A DNA stretch of 57,616 nucleotides from Clostridia bacterium (lineage in GTDB: Bacteria; Bacillota; Clostridia; Christensenellales; Aristaeellaceae): NCBI GenBank assembly GCA_017473345.1, contig JAFULL010000029.1, forward strand, positions 1-57,616, in the 5' to 3' direction. Position 1 is the first letter of the stretch. Every line of letters starts with the position of its first letter. Below are positions 25,861 to 34,275 of this stretch, in pieces. The notes beneath the pieces are model-generated. The model was not told the origin of the DNA and did no database searches. It worked only from the letters and a program-made list of their open reading frames with translations. A program made the position numbers and the translations under genes.

Positions 25861-27711
25861 TTAATAGAGACGCACTTCAAAAATCCTTGCATTGGGACAG
25901 CCATGCGTTTTGGTAACAGTGATTTCAACCGCATCGCACTCCACACCTTCCAGAGGCAGCACGTTCAGGCGCTGACCATTTCCGCTGATCTGCCTGCTGT
26001 ATACCTCGCTGCCCCCCTTCAGCAGGCGTACGCAGTAATCGCACACCAGCTCGTGCGGCAGGCCTTTCACCTGACGTTCGCGTACAATGCGGCCATTGGA
26101 AGGCATGATCTCACGGCTGAGGTTGGAGTCAAACGTCAGCCGCAGTTCCCTTGCACTGACTGACTGTGCCAGCTTCAGCGCAAGCACGGCAGGCTGCTCA
26201 TCAAGCGGTTTGGAGATCCAGCAGTTGCTGTCATTACCGACGCTCCTGGCAATGCCGTTGATCACATTGACAGCTTCGCCGCCTTCCGTCTCACTGAGAG
26301 AAGTTACGACAGCTCCGCGCGCATGGTCATTTTCATCCTCGTTGCGGAAACCGGGAATATAGCAGTCATCCTTCAACAAACGCTGCTGCAGTTCGCGGAT
26401 ATGAAGCTTTCCAACTTCACGCACTGAGCAGCCCTTTTCCACCGCCAGTGCAGCCGCCGTCCCCACTGCCTGACCACCGATTGCGCAGGTGCCCATGACA
26501 CGCAGCGAGCTGAACGCCATCTTGGATGCACTGATGTCACGGCCAGCCATCATCAGGTTATCAACATTTTTGCTGACATAACAGCCAAAGGGAATGGTGT
26601 AGCAGCCTTCAAAATTATATACTTCCGACGGATACAGATGCAGATCGCGCAGACCGCCGGGCACGTGATTGTCCATCGGCCAGCCGCCATACGCCACAGC
26701 ATCATCAAAAATGCGGTTACCGCGCACGTCGTTCTCTGTCAGGATATATTCGCCCTCCAGACGGCGGCTTTCGCGGTAGCCGGGAACGCTGCCCACCCAT
26801 TCCAGGTCGAGGTTCTGCGTACCGTGATCGCCCACATTTTTCAGGTGATCCCATACGCCGAATACGCACTTGTACAAATCGTCGCGGATCTGTTCCGCTT
26901 CGCCAATAATATCCTCGTAATCGCCGCCCAGTTCGATCCACCAGTAGCCGGAATCCACATTGGAAAAACCCGGCAGCTGATTTTTGTTTTCATCGCCTTC
27001 CACGATCTCGCCGCCATCCGCATGAGCATGCACGCCGTTTTCATGCGGACGGTACTGAAGGTCCTCCTCAGAATAGGCATTGGCCCACTCCGGACGTTCG
27101 AAAAATACCGGCTCGCCGCGGTCCTTGGCAACAAACATCAAAGTGTTGCCCATGGTGTAGTTGTTGCCCTCTTCAGGAGCAGTGGGTTCGCCAAATTCAT
27201 AACGGCTCTCACTGCCAACACGATAGGCCCCGCCCGCCATTACACCCAGGGTACCATGACCTGTGGCGTCCACGAACAAATCTGCAAACAGGCGCAGTTC
27301 GGTTTCAGTGGTGCTTTGGTGGCAGATGATCCCCCTGATGGTGCTACCTTCCATGATCACATCGTCCATATTGGTATTCAGGTAGCTGGTCAGGTTTTTC
27401 TGCGTGCGCACCTTTTCCCACAGAACGGTATCAAACACCGGAAAAGAAGCATAGGGATTGCGTTTCTTGTTTGCCAGCAGAATTTCCTCCAGAATGCCTG
27501 TCTCGCGCATATTTTCCTTGGCCTGATGGCAGTTAGCGCCCAAAATATGCATGCGGATCTCTGAACTGGCGTTTCCGCCAAATACCGGGCGGTTCTGTAC
27601 CAAAGCCACCTCTGCCCCATGGCGTGCCGCTGCAATGGCTGCGCACATACCAGACAGGCCGCCGCCAACCACAACCACATCATATTTTTCACTTCTCTGA
27701 TGAACAGACAC
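25861..27711 (-). CDS. FAD-dependent oxidoreductase (FAD_oxidored) with C-terminal beta domain
   Basis: A 616-aa flavoprotein. The dinucleotide fold is YDVVVVGGGLSGMCAAIAAARHG (~10-32) and the second FAD motif is RLFADLFVDATGHGTLGVMAGG. A 'NLMMAGRDISASKMAFSSLRVMGTCAIGGQAVGTAAA' type motif near 400 is typical of the PF12831 family. Residues ~470-616 form a beta-rich domain of the kind attached to carbohydrate-active enzymes. No signal peptide. It starts with GTG, 8 nt behind AGGGGG. It is the first gene of an operon with araB, so oxidation of a sugar or polyol is a reasonable guess. Substrate unknown. Confidence 0.8.
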   Translation of the reverse strand: MSVHQRSEKYDVVVVGGGLSGMCAAIAAARHGAEVALVQNRPVFGGNASSEIRMHILGANCHQAKENMRETGILEEILLANKKRNPYASFPVFDTVLWEKVRTQKNLTSYLNTNMDDVIMEGSTIRGIICHQSTTETELRLFADLFVDATGHGTLGVMAGGAYRVGSESRYEFGEPTAPEEGNNYTMGNTLMFVAKDRGEPVFFERPEWANAYSEEDLQYRPHENGVHAHADGGEIVEGDENKNQLPGFSNVDSGYWWIELGGDYEDIIGEAEQIRDDLYKCVFGVWDHLKNVGDHGTQNLDLEWVGSVPGYRESRRLEGEYILTENDVRGNRIFDDAVAYGGWPMDNHVPGGLRDLHLYPSEVYNFEGCYTIPFGCYVSKNVDNLMMAGRDISASKMAFSSLRVMGTCAIGGQAVGTAAALAVEKGCSVREVGKLHIRELQQRLLKDDCYIPGFRNEDENDHARGAVVTSLSETEGGEAVNVINGIARSVGNDSNCWISKPLDEQPAVLALKLAQSVSARELRLTFDSNLSREIMPSNGRIVRERQVKGLPHELVCDYCVRLLKGGSEVYSRQISGNGQRLNVLPLEGVECDAVEITVTKTHGCPNARIFEVRLY

Positions 27712-27751
27712 TCTACAGTCCCCCTTTGAATAACGAACCTATGCATTTTGT

Positions 27752-27780
27752 ATTCTAATCACCGCAAAGACTTTTGTCAA
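27752..27780 (-). promoter_or_regulatory. Consensus sigma-A promoter of the FAD-oxidoreductase/araB operon
   Basis: Minus strand TTGACA (27775-27780), 17 nt, TAGAAT (27752-27757). Confidence 0.8.
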
Positions 27781-27802
27781 TTATTTTATAAAAGTTTGTA
27801 TC

Positions 27803-27842
27803 AAAAAAAGCAAAACCGCCATCAAACGATGACGGTTTTGCT
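27803..27842 (-). terminator. Intrinsic terminator of the tRNA operon
   Basis: Minus-strand stem AAGCAAAACCG..CGGTTTTGC followed by TTTTTTT, about 20 nt beyond the tRNA-Gln 3' end. Confidence 0.85.
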
Positions 27843-27858
27843 TACGCCGTTGCGGCGG

Positions 27859-27933
27859 TGGCTGGGGTAGCAGGATTCGAACCTGCGAGTGCGGGAGTCA
27901 AAGTCCCGTGCCTTGCCGCTTGGCGATACCCCA
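27859..27933 (-). tRNA. tRNA-Gln (anticodon TTG)
   Basis: 75 nt. Acceptor TGGGGTA pairs with TACCCCA, anticodon arm CGGGA-CTTTGAC-TCCCG gives TTG, T-arm GGTTCGAATCC, encoded CCA. It is the last tRNA of a three-tRNA operon. Confidence 0.95.
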
Positions 27934-27956
27934 ATGTAGGGGGATTAAACAAAAAA

Positions 27957-28032
27957 TGGGGTGAACGGTGGGGTTCGAACCCACGACATCCAGAGCCACA
28001 ATCTGGCGCTCTACCACTGAACTACGTCCACC
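27957..28032 (-). tRNA. tRNA-His (anticodon GTG)
   Basis: 76 nt including the extra 5' G(-1) facing C73. Acceptor GTGGACG with CGTTCAC (one G-U pair), anticodon arm CCAGA-TTGTGGC-TCTGG gives GTG, encoded CCA. Confidence 0.95.
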
Positions 28033-28039
28033 ATATCTT

Positions 28040-28116
28040 TGGCGCGCCTGGAGGGATTCGAACCCGCGACCCTCGGCTTAGAAGGCCGATGCTCTATCCA
28101 ACTGAGCTACAGGCGC
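28040..28116 (-). tRNA. tRNA-Arg (anticodon TCT)
   Basis: 77 nt. Acceptor GCGCCTG with CAGGCGC, anticodon arm TCGGC-CTTCTAA-GCCGA gives TCT, encoded CCA. It is the first tRNA after the promoter. Confidence 0.95.
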
Positions 28117-28166
28117 ATACCGCGAGTCAATTGGCACTCCCTGAAGGAACCCGCTGACGGTATAAG

Positions 28167-28195
28167 ATATTACCACATTCCTTCATCAATGTCAA
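28167..28195 (-). promoter_or_regulatory. Consensus promoter of the Arg-His-Gln tRNA operon
   Basis: Minus strand TTGACA (28190-28195), 17 nt, TAATAT (28167-28172), about 50 nt upstream of tRNA-Arg. Confidence 0.85.
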
Positions 28196-28249
28196 CACCC
28201 TTTGCTGAACATTTTTGTTTTTTCTTTTTCCTTCGTCAAAACAGCGTGC

Positions 28250-28278
28250 TTGAAAAGGGTTGGTGAATGGTTTATAAT
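28250..28278 (+). promoter_or_regulatory. Sigma-A promoter of the DUF2461-phosphohexomutase operon
   Basis: TTGAAA (28250-28255), 17 nt, TATAAT (28273-28278). Confidence 0.8.
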
Positions 28279-28304
28279 AGAAAAATGAAAGGATGATTGT
28301 ATTG

Positions 28305-29000
28305 ATGTTTCAGGGTTTTCCCGAGGAAACGATCCGCTTCTTTCTGGATCTTCGCTTTCACAATGAAGTCCCCTGGTTCCACGCGCACCGTGAGGAATAC
28401 GAGGCCTATATCCGCGAGCCCTTCAAGGCTTTTATCGAAGCCATGACCCCTACCATGGAGCAGATCGCCGACGACTTCGAAACGCGCCCCAACAAGTGCC
28501 TGGCGCGCATCAACCGCGACATACGTTTCACGCGTGACAAATCCCCCTACCGCGACCATATGTGGCTGCTGTTCCGACGCGGATGCGAGGAACGCGAGCA
28601 TTCTGTCATGTACTGGTTTGAGCTTTCTCCTGAAGTGGTAGAATGGGGCGTGGGTTTCTGGGGCCCCAATCGTCCTGCGATGGATGCGCTGCGCAGGCGC
28701 ATGACGGAAAAGCCTGCCGAGGTGCGGCGCATTCTGCGTCAGTGCGGCATTCCGGATGAAACGCTGCATATTTACGGCGACCGTTACCGCAATATGAAGC
28801 CTCCTTCAGGCATACCGGTGGATCTTGCCATGCTCTACCCCTGTAAGGAACTCTATGTCAAGCGTGTAGGTGTACCGCTCAAAACCTGCTACACGCCCGA
28901 GTTGATTAAAATGGTATCAGATGATTTTCTGCGTTTGAAGCCCCTGTATCATCTTTTCCGCAAAGCGGCGGATGAGGGACTGGCGCAGCTGGACGCATAA
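28305..29000 (+). CDS. DUF2461 domain protein
   Basis: A 231-aa protein that fits the DUF2461 (TIGR02453) family. The typical order is FLLDL..NNxxxWFxAHRxxYE (here FFLDLRFHNEVPWFHAHREEYE), a CLARINRDIRFTRDKSPYRDHMWLLF core and WGVGFWGPNRPAMDALR. Function of the family is unknown. No signal or membrane segment. The start before FQGFPE lies 9 nt after AAAGGATG. The ATG at 28293 sits inside that SD. It is 13 nt ahead of the phosphohexomutase gene and in the same operon, which may hint at a sugar-related role. Confidence 0.85.
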   Translation: MFQGFPEETIRFFLDLRFHNEVPWFHAHREEYEAYIREPFKAFIEAMTPTMEQIADDFETRPNKCLARINRDIRFTRDKSPYRDHMWLLFRRGCEEREHSVMYWFELSPEVVEWGVGFWGPNRPAMDALRRRMTEKPAEVRRILRQCGIPDETLHIYGDRYRNMKPPSGIPVDLAMLYPCKELYVKRVGVPLKTCYTPELIKMVSDDFLRLKPLYHLFRKAADEGLAQLDA

Positions 29001-29013
29001 TGGAGGATCAAAA

Positions 29014-30519
29014 ATGGATTATCGCAAGCTGAAAAGTGGTTCGGACGTACGCGGCGTAGCCGTTGGTGAAGAAGCCGTTCTTACATCTGACGTTGCCAAA
29101 GTGCTGGGGATGGCGTTTACCCGCTATCTGTCTGAAAAGACCGGCAAACCTGCCAGTCAGCTGAGCATCGCCCTGGGACGCGACAGCCGTGTTTCCGGCC
29201 CGTCTCTGGTTGCCGGTGCTGCAGAGGGTATCCTGGCTGCGGGCGCACAGGCGATCGATTACGGCATGTGCACCACGCCTGCCATGTATATGGCTATTCT
29301 GACCGAGGGTTTCCAGCCTGACGGCTCCATTATGGTCACTGCCAGCCATCATCCCTGGATGCTCAATGGGCTTAAGTTCTTTACCGCCGAGGGCGGCTTG
29401 GGCTTCCATGAGCTGGACGATGTGCTCGCTATCGCTGAAACCCTGCAGCCCGAAGCAATTCACGCCGAAGCAAAGCCTGTGGAAACCAGCTTCCTGCCCA
29501 CCTATGCCGATCATCTGAAAAAGCTGATCATCAACGGCGTGGATCCTGAGGTGCAAAAGCCCCTGCTGGGTCTGCATGTCGTGGTGGATGCTGGCAACGG
29601 CGCAGGCGGCTTCTATGCCAATATGCTGGAAGAGCTGGGCGCATGGGTTGAGGGCAGCCAGTTCCTTGAGCCGGACGGCACTTTCCCCAACCATATTCCC
29701 AACCCCGAAAACAAGGAGGCCATGGCTTCCATCTCTGCTGCTGTCAAAAAGTACGGTGCTGATCTGGGCGTGATCTTCGACACTGACTGCGACCGTGCAG
29801 CCATCGTGGATCATACCGGCAAGGAGATCAACCGCAATCGTCTCATCGCCATGATCAGCGTGATCCTGCTGGAGGAAATGCCCGGTGCGACCATTGTGAC
29901 CGACTCCGTCACTTCTTCGGGTCTGGCTGACTTCATCAAGGAATGGGGCGGCGAGCATTACCGCTACAAGCGCGGATACCGCAACGTCATCGACGAGGCC
30001 ATCCGTCTTAACGAAGCCGGTATCAACTGCCCGCTAGCCATTGAAACCAGCGGTCATGCAGCGCTGCGCGACAATCATTTCCTCGACGACGGCATGTATC
30101 TGGTTACCGTCATGCTCATTCGCGCCATGCAGCTCAAGCAGCAGGGCGAAACCCTTGCCAAACTGCTGGAAGGCCTGCGCGAGCCGGTTGAAAGCAGCGA
30201 GATCCGCCTGAAGGTCCTCGCGGATGACTTTGCCGCCTGTGCCAAACAGGCCATCGAGCATGTGCTGGACTTCGCCAGCGATCATCCCGACTGGCATGTT
30301 GCGCCCGACAACCGCGAAGGCGTGCGCATTTCCTTCGATGTAGACGGCGAACTGGACAGCGCCTGGTTCCTGCTGCGTTTGAGCGTACACGACCCCGTGA
30401 TGCCCCTCAACGCTGAAAGCGACGTACCCGGCGGTGTGCAGACGGTGCTGCGCAAGCTGTATGAAGCGCTTGAAGGGCGCGAAGGCATTGACCTCGCACC
30501 CCTCAAAGCAGCTATTTAA
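29014..30519 (+). CDS. Phosphomannomutase/phosphoglucomutase family protein
   Basis: A 501-aa alpha-D-phosphohexomutase with all four domains. The phosphoserine loop reads TASHHP with Ser111 (the usual form is TASHNP). The Mg loop DTDCDRA supplies Asp256, Asp258 and Asp260. The sugar-binding loop is ETSGHAA (~340, usually EMSGH/ESSGH), and a C-terminal phosphate-binding domain follows. It interconverts hexose 1- and 6-phosphates, probably mannose or glucose, for nucleotide-sugar synthesis. SD GGAGG is 7 nt upstream. Its stop overlaps the convergent GH18 gene's stop by 4 nt. Confidence 0.9.
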   Translation: MDYRKLKSGSDVRGVAVGEEAVLTSDVAKVLGMAFTRYLSEKTGKPASQLSIALGRDSRVSGPSLVAGAAEGILAAGAQAIDYGMCTTPAMYMAILTEGFQPDGSIMVTASHHPWMLNGLKFFTAEGGLGFHELDDVLAIAETLQPEAIHAEAKPVETSFLPTYADHLKKLIINGVDPEVQKPLLGLHVVVDAGNGAGGFYANMLEELGAWVEGSQFLEPDGTFPNHIPNPENKEAMASISAAVKKYGADLGVIFDTDCDRAAIVDHTGKEINRNRLIAMISVILLEEMPGATIVTDSVTSSGLADFIKEWGGEHYRYKRGYRNVIDEAIRLNEAGINCPLAIETSGHAALRDNHFLDDGMYLVTVMLIRAMQLKQQGETLAKLLEGLREPVESSEIRLKVLADDFAACAKQAIEHVLDFASDHPDWHVAPDNREGVRISFDVDGELDSAWFLLRLSVHDPVMPLNAESDVPGGVQTVLRKLYEALEGREGIDLAPLKAAI

Positions 30520-31523
30520 TTCATGCTCTCATACATGGCGCGCAGCAGTTCGCCGTTGTAGTCGGAGCCATATTCCCAGCACATCATGCCCATCAGGCCG
30601 TTCTGGGTAACGTAAGCGCCTTTGTGGCGGATGGAAACTGGATCATCATAAGTGATGAACACCTCTCCGTCCAAAGCATAAGGCGCTTTCGCTTTTTCAT
30701 CGAAGCACAGCTTGCTCTTCGCCAGTCTTTCCTGCAAATTGCAGTAGTCTGTATAGCTGCCGTCAATGAACTTTGCCGGCGTGAACTGCGGTTCATCGCT
30801 CAGCTTTTCCAGCTGGAAAGCCTTGCCGTAGAACGCTGCGCCGATCACGATTTTTTCCTTGGGAATGCCGGCCTCCACATAGCACTTCACGGCGTAGTCG
30901 GCGCTCATAGGGTAGCGTTCATCGCCCGGGAACAGCGCAGTGTGATGGCTGGCTGCGGTGTTGGTCTGAATATCGTAGGTCATCAGGTTGATCTGATCCA
31001 CGATCTCGCCAACAGCCTTGCAGTCAATGTTCTGGATCAGCGAGGGATTGGCGCCCAGCGCAGCAGCCAGCAGGCGCGGTTTGCCATCCTTTTCGGCCAG
31101 TGCATCCAGCCTTTCGCGCAGCGCCCTGAGCAGCAGCGTGAAGGTGTAATAATCATCCGGGCTGGAAGCAATGCCCGCCTCCGACGACCCCGGATACTCC
31201 CAGTCGATATCGATGCCCAGGAACCCATGCTCTTCCAGCAGTGCAATAGCAGTATCCGCAAACTTTGCCCGGCCCTCTTCAGTGGACGCCGCCTCCGAGA
31301 AACCGCCTGCCGTCCATCCACCTACAGAAAGCACCGGCAAAATGTGTGGATGTGTTGCAATAAAGGCCTTGTATTCGTCTATATGCTGCCAGTGTTTTCC
31401 GCTGACTTCTCCATCCACCACCAGACCAAAGGAAAAGTTGAGCTGATTCATATACTGTGCGTCACATTCGCGAAACTTCAGGTGCGGGCGGTCAAACACG
31501 TAGGCTGCAGTACAGGGTTTCAT
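30516..31523 (-). CDS. GH18-family glycosidase, cytoplasmic
   Basis: A 335-aa single-domain GH18 (chitinase-like) protein. The catalytic strand FLGIDIDWEYPG gives Asp105, Asp107 and acid Glu109. The first Asp of the usual DxxDxDxE is Leu. LSVGGW (65-70) and the MTYD motif (~180) are typical, and MMCWEYGSD supplies the late Trp. No signal peptide or carbohydrate-binding module, so it likely acts on imported chito-oligosaccharides or glycan fragments with N-acetylglucosamine. SD AAAGGAGA. Its own promoter overlaps the start codon of the divergent Nudix gene. Confidence 0.88.
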   Translation of the reverse strand: MKPCTAAYVFDRPHLKFRECDAQYMNQLNFSFGLVVDGEVSGKHWQHIDEYKAFIATHPHILPVLSVGGWTAGGFSEAASTEEGRAKFADTAIALLEEHGFLGIDIDWEYPGSSEAGIASSPDDYYTFTLLLRALRERLDALAEKDGKPRLLAAALGANPSLIQNIDCKAVGEIVDQINLMTYDIQTNTAASHHTALFPGDERYPMSADYAVKCYVEAGIPKEKIVIGAAFYGKAFQLEKLSDEPQFTPAKFIDGSYTDYCNLQERLAKSKLCFDEKAKAPYALDGEVFITYDDPVSIRHKGAYVTQNGLMGMMCWEYGSDYNGELLRAMYESMN

Positions 31524-31563
31524 ATCCTATTCTCCTTTCATTGTGCGCAAATCGTTTGAGAAA

Positions 31564-31592
31564 AGTATATCACACACGGGAGGGATTCTCAA
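31564..31592 (-). promoter_or_regulatory. Promoter of the GH18 gene
   Basis: Minus strand TTGAGA (31587-31592), 17 nt, TATACT (31564-31569). The -35 box touches the ATG of the opposite Nudix gene, whose own promoter I could not place. Confidence 0.65.
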
Positions 31593-32059
31593 TGGCTGAT
31601 TACATTATGGGGCTGCGCAAACTGGTTGGGCATATTCCGCTCATGCAGTGCGGCGCGTCTGTAATCGTTGAAAACAAAGATGGTCACATTCTTTTGCAGC
31701 AGCGCAGCGACGACGGCAGCTGGGGTTATCCCGGCGGGTCAGTGGAATTATATGAAGAAGTCGAACAGGCTGCCATGCGCGAACTGGAAGAAGAGACCGG
31801 GCTAATTGCAGACGAACTGGAACTGTTCGGTGTGTTTTCAGGCGAAAAGCTGCGCCATGTCTACCCAAATGGCGATCAGGTCAGCAATATTGACATCGTT
31901 TTCATCTGCCGCAAATATCATGGACAGCTCAAAGCCCAACCCGGCGAGGTGGAACAGCTGGCTTTTTTCTCAGCGGATGCTTTGCCCTCCCCCATCATGC
32001 CGCCTGTGAGACCTGCCATTGAAAAGTGGTGCAAACTAAAAAAAGCCGGAGGCTGCTGA
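31592..32059 (+). CDS. Nudix hydrolase
   Basis: A 155-aa Nudix-fold protein. The Nudix box is complete: GGSVELYEEVEQAAMRELEEETGL, with the RELEEE catalytic core at about residues 64-69. It hydrolyses a nucleoside diphosphate linked to another moiety in the cytoplasm with Mg. The exact substrate cannot be told. The start before ADYIMG has SD GGGAGGG about 8 nt upstream. It is followed after 5 nt by a GNAT gene of different composition. Confidence 0.9.
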   Translation: MADYIMGLRKLVGHIPLMQCGASVIVENKDGHILLQQRSDDGSWGYPGGSVELYEEVEQAAMRELEEETGLIADELELFGVFSGEKLRHVYPNGDQVSNIDIVFICRKYHGQLKAQPGEVEQLAFFSADALPSPIMPPVRPAIEKWCKLKKAGGC

Positions 32060-32064
32060 AAAAG

Positions 32065-32559
32065 ATGTGTTTGGAGGAAAAACTCATACATCCGGAAATA
32101 ACCTTAAAACCGATGACCCCCGAGATGTATCATACTTTTTTTCAGGAGTATGAGAATGATATGGATCTTTATCTTGACAAGCGTGATTTTCGTGAATACA
32201 ATTACGAAAAATCAAAAGTCGATGCTTATATTCAACGGCAGAACGACCTGAAGCGCTTATCCTTTGCAATCATGTACGGCAATGAAATGGTTGGCGAGAT
32301 AAAGATTTATGATATTGTGCCCACTCAGTCTGCAACACTGGGAATTACCATGAAAAGCAAAAAATATAAAGACAAGGGGTTTGGAACACAAGCCGAAAAA
32401 CTTGCTATTGAGTACGTGTTCTGTCAGTTGAATATTCCAGTTCTGAACGCTGATTGTGTTTTGACAAACACCAGAAGTCAGCACGTATTGGAAAAGGTTG
32501 GTTTTCGCTTTATGTATGCCGACGATCAAAGAAAACATTATCAGATAACCAGAAATTGA
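32065..32559 (+). CDS. GNAT N-acetyltransferase (A/T-rich)
   Basis: A 164-aa GNAT protein of the ribosomal-protein-acetyltransferase (RimJ/L) type. The core shows GEIKIYDI, the acetyl-CoA-binding stretch YKDKGFGTQAEKLAIEYVF and the NTRSQHVLEKVGF motif. The start before CLEEK has GGAGG 12 nt upstream, inside the end of the Nudix gene. Longer forms overlap it by 34 nt. The gene is clearly more A/T-rich (AAA/ATT codons) than both neighbours, which suggests later acquisition. Substrate unknown. Confidence 0.85.
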   Translation: MCLEEKLIHPEITLKPMTPEMYHTFFQEYENDMDLYLDKRDFREYNYEKSKVDAYIQRQNDLKRLSFAIMYGNEMVGEIKIYDIVPTQSATLGITMKSKKYKDKGFGTQAEKLAIEYVFCQLNIPVLNADCVLTNTRSQHVLEKVGFRFMYADDQRKHYQITRN

Positions 32560-32580
32560 TATCTTTTGAAAAACGCTTAT

Positions 32581-32613
32581 AAAAAACTGCCGGAAAAAAA
32601 CCGGCAGTTTTTT
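32581..32613. terminator. Bidirectional terminator between the two acetyltransferase genes
   Basis: A 13-bp stem AAAAAACTGCCGG / CCGGCAGTTTTTT with a 7-A loop, between converging genes. Confidence 0.9.
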
Positions 32614-32618
32614 GAGTA

Positions 32619-33851
32619 TTAAAACGGCAGCGTAATGAACATCGGCTTACGATAGAAAACCTTTTCAGCCTTTTCCAGATCACAGTTAATCGTCACATCC
32701 GGCAGCCATACAGCCTCCGACAGATCATGCTTGCCGCAGATCAGTCGGCTAAACTCCTGAATGGTCATCGAAACGTCTGCCGCATCGTCTGTGCGTTCCG
32801 CAGAAATGGTCTTCCCATCTGCAAATAAAACGTGGAAACAGCCGTTGTTTTCAGCAATCTGCTCATCCTTCAGTTCGATGGTCAGTTCGCCTGTTCCGCG
32901 CATACGTGCCAGCTTCAGCACCTGCACAGCATCCACCACACGCACCATGCCATGGCAGAAGCGGCGGCGCTGCTGGTTGCCAAAGCTCCATTCAGGTACA
33001 AGCGCACCAAGGTTCACATCCGTGGGCAGGTTGATGAGAATATGGCTGTGATCCGCCTGCAGACGCATCAACAGATGCAGCAGGGCCCTGAAGCCCTCCA
33101 CATCGGTAAAAAGGAACCGGCTTGTGCAGTCCAGTGTGCGGTCGCCGTCGTCCACAATGGGCTTGTAGGTCACCACGCCCTTGGGCGTTCCGTCAGCCGC
33201 ACGGTATACATAGGTATACACCTTGTCGCGGAAGGGATCCGCCTCGCCGACCCAGCTATATTCAATATCCTCATCCAGCGTCATGCAGTTGTAACGGGCA
33301 GCAAAAGCGTCGTATACTGCACGGATATCAGCCTTCAGATCAACGCCCTTCTCCAGCAGGTGGAAGCTGCCATCGACGTCGGATTTGGGCAGTCCCGCCA
33401 GCTTAAGTTTCCACAAATCGCGCTCACAGCCCAGCTCATAGCCAAATTTGCGGTAAAAGGCCGTCGAAAAAGGATAAAGATAGCTCAGCGCATATCCCTC
33501 GCGATACATTTCCGGCAGCGCTTTTTCAAAGCAGGCACGCACACCGCCGCGCCTGCGATACTGCGGCAGCGTAGCCACGCCGCCGATACCCGTCATTTTG
33601 ACACTGTGACCGTCAAAATTGGCGCTGTACGGGATAGCGATGAAGGTGGACATCATGGTTTTGTCATCATCCTCAAAAGCCGCCCACTGGCAGTTCCAAT
33701 GCAGATCCTGCCGACAGTCGGGATTGCGGATGATCTGATCGAAGGCCTCCTGTGCAGACATTTCCGGATGATCCACAGGATATTCAAAAGCCAGCGAGCA
33801 GAACTGCTGCACGCGTCTGTATTCCTCGGGGCGGATTCTGCGTACGATCAT
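32619..33851 (-). CDS. Eis-like GNAT acetyltransferase with SCP2-like tail
   Basis: A 410-aa protein of Eis-family length. An N-terminal GNAT domain (GGVATLPQYRRRGGVRACFEKALPEM is the acetyl-CoA loop, with YPFSTAFYRKFGYE) is followed by a second GNAT fold and a C-terminal sterol-carrier-like domain (~300-410). The family N-acetylates amines, including aminoglycosides in mycobacteria. The physiological substrate here is unknown. The start before IVRRIRPEEY has AGGAGGAG 5 nt upstream. Earlier in-frame ATGs run back into yraN. Transcribed alone. Confidence 0.85.
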   Translation of the reverse strand: MIVRRIRPEEYRRVQQFCSLAFEYPVDHPEMSAQEAFDQIIRNPDCRQDLHWNCQWAAFEDDDKTMMSTFIAIPYSANFDGHSVKMTGIGGVATLPQYRRRGGVRACFEKALPEMYREGYALSYLYPFSTAFYRKFGYELGCERDLWKLKLAGLPKSDVDGSFHLLEKGVDLKADIRAVYDAFAARYNCMTLDEDIEYSWVGEADPFRDKVYTYVYRAADGTPKGVVTYKPIVDDGDRTLDCTSRFLFTDVEGFRALLHLLMRLQADHSHILINLPTDVNLGALVPEWSFGNQQRRRFCHGMVRVVDAVQVLKLARMRGTGELTIELKDEQIAENNGCFHVLFADGKTISAERTDDAADVSMTIQEFSRLICGKHDLSEAVWLPDVTINCDLEKAEKVFYRKPMFITLPF

Positions 33852-33870
33852 TGAAACTCCTCCTGTTCTG

Positions 33871-33897
33871 AAAAAGCCCGCCAAGTGAGGCGGGCTT
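33871..33897 (-). terminator. Intrinsic terminator of glyA-yraN
   Basis: Stem AAGCCCGCC / GGCGGGCTT (33874-33882 with 33889-33897). On the minus strand it ends with TTTT. Confidence 0.8.
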
Positions 33898-33906
33898 ATA
33901 TTTCTT

Positions 33907-34275
33907 TTACCATGCATTTCCTTCAAAGGCGTTGGGCAGATGGCAGATGCCGTCTGGCGCGACTGTGACCACGTCAAAACGCATCATGCGCTGGCAGTGT
34001 TCAGGATGCTCTCCCAGATAATAGCGCACGCTCTCCATCATGCGTCGCTGCTTGTCCGGCGTAATGGCGTACTGGGCCTGCATACGGCCAAGTTTGCTTC
34101 GGGCCTTTACCTCCACAAACACCAGCACTTCTCCGTCAAGCATGATCAGATCGATCTCTCCATGCGGTGAGCGGTAGCGCCTGTCCAGCATTTCCATACC
34201 TTTGCTGCTCAGATGGTCACAGGCGGCTGTTTCCCCCATCACGCCTCTGGCATAGGCTGTGAGTTCATCAGGCAT
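33907..34275 (-). CDS. yraN: YraN/UPF0102 endonuclease-like protein
   Basis: A 122-aa protein with the UPF0102 core [23 protein letters not shown], in which Glu/Asp/Glu-x-Lys form a restriction-enzyme-like active site. Role unknown; it is possibly a Holliday-junction or repair nuclease. It overlaps the end of glyA. I chose the ATG before PDELTAY (8-nt overlap). The ATG at 34290 gives a 127-aa form with a 23-nt overlap. Neither has an SD, so translation probably depends on coupling to glyA. Confidence 0.8.
   Translation of the reverse strand: MPDELTAYARGVMGETAACDHLSSKGMEMLDRRYRSPHGEIDLIMLDGEVLVFVEVKARSKLGRMQAQYAITPDKQRRMMESVRYYLGEHPEHCQRMMRFDVVTVAPDGICHLPNAFEGNAW

Noticed and set aside
24179-27711. 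Complete arabinose operon
   Set aside because: No isomerase, epimerase, transporter or arabinose regulator is found around araB.
27858-28157. Open frame across the three tRNA genes that would start MAGVAGFEPAS and contain GGIRTRDP-like text
   Set aside because: It reads the reverse complement of tRNA-Gln, -His and -Arg. Such tRNA-derived frames are a well-known false gene.
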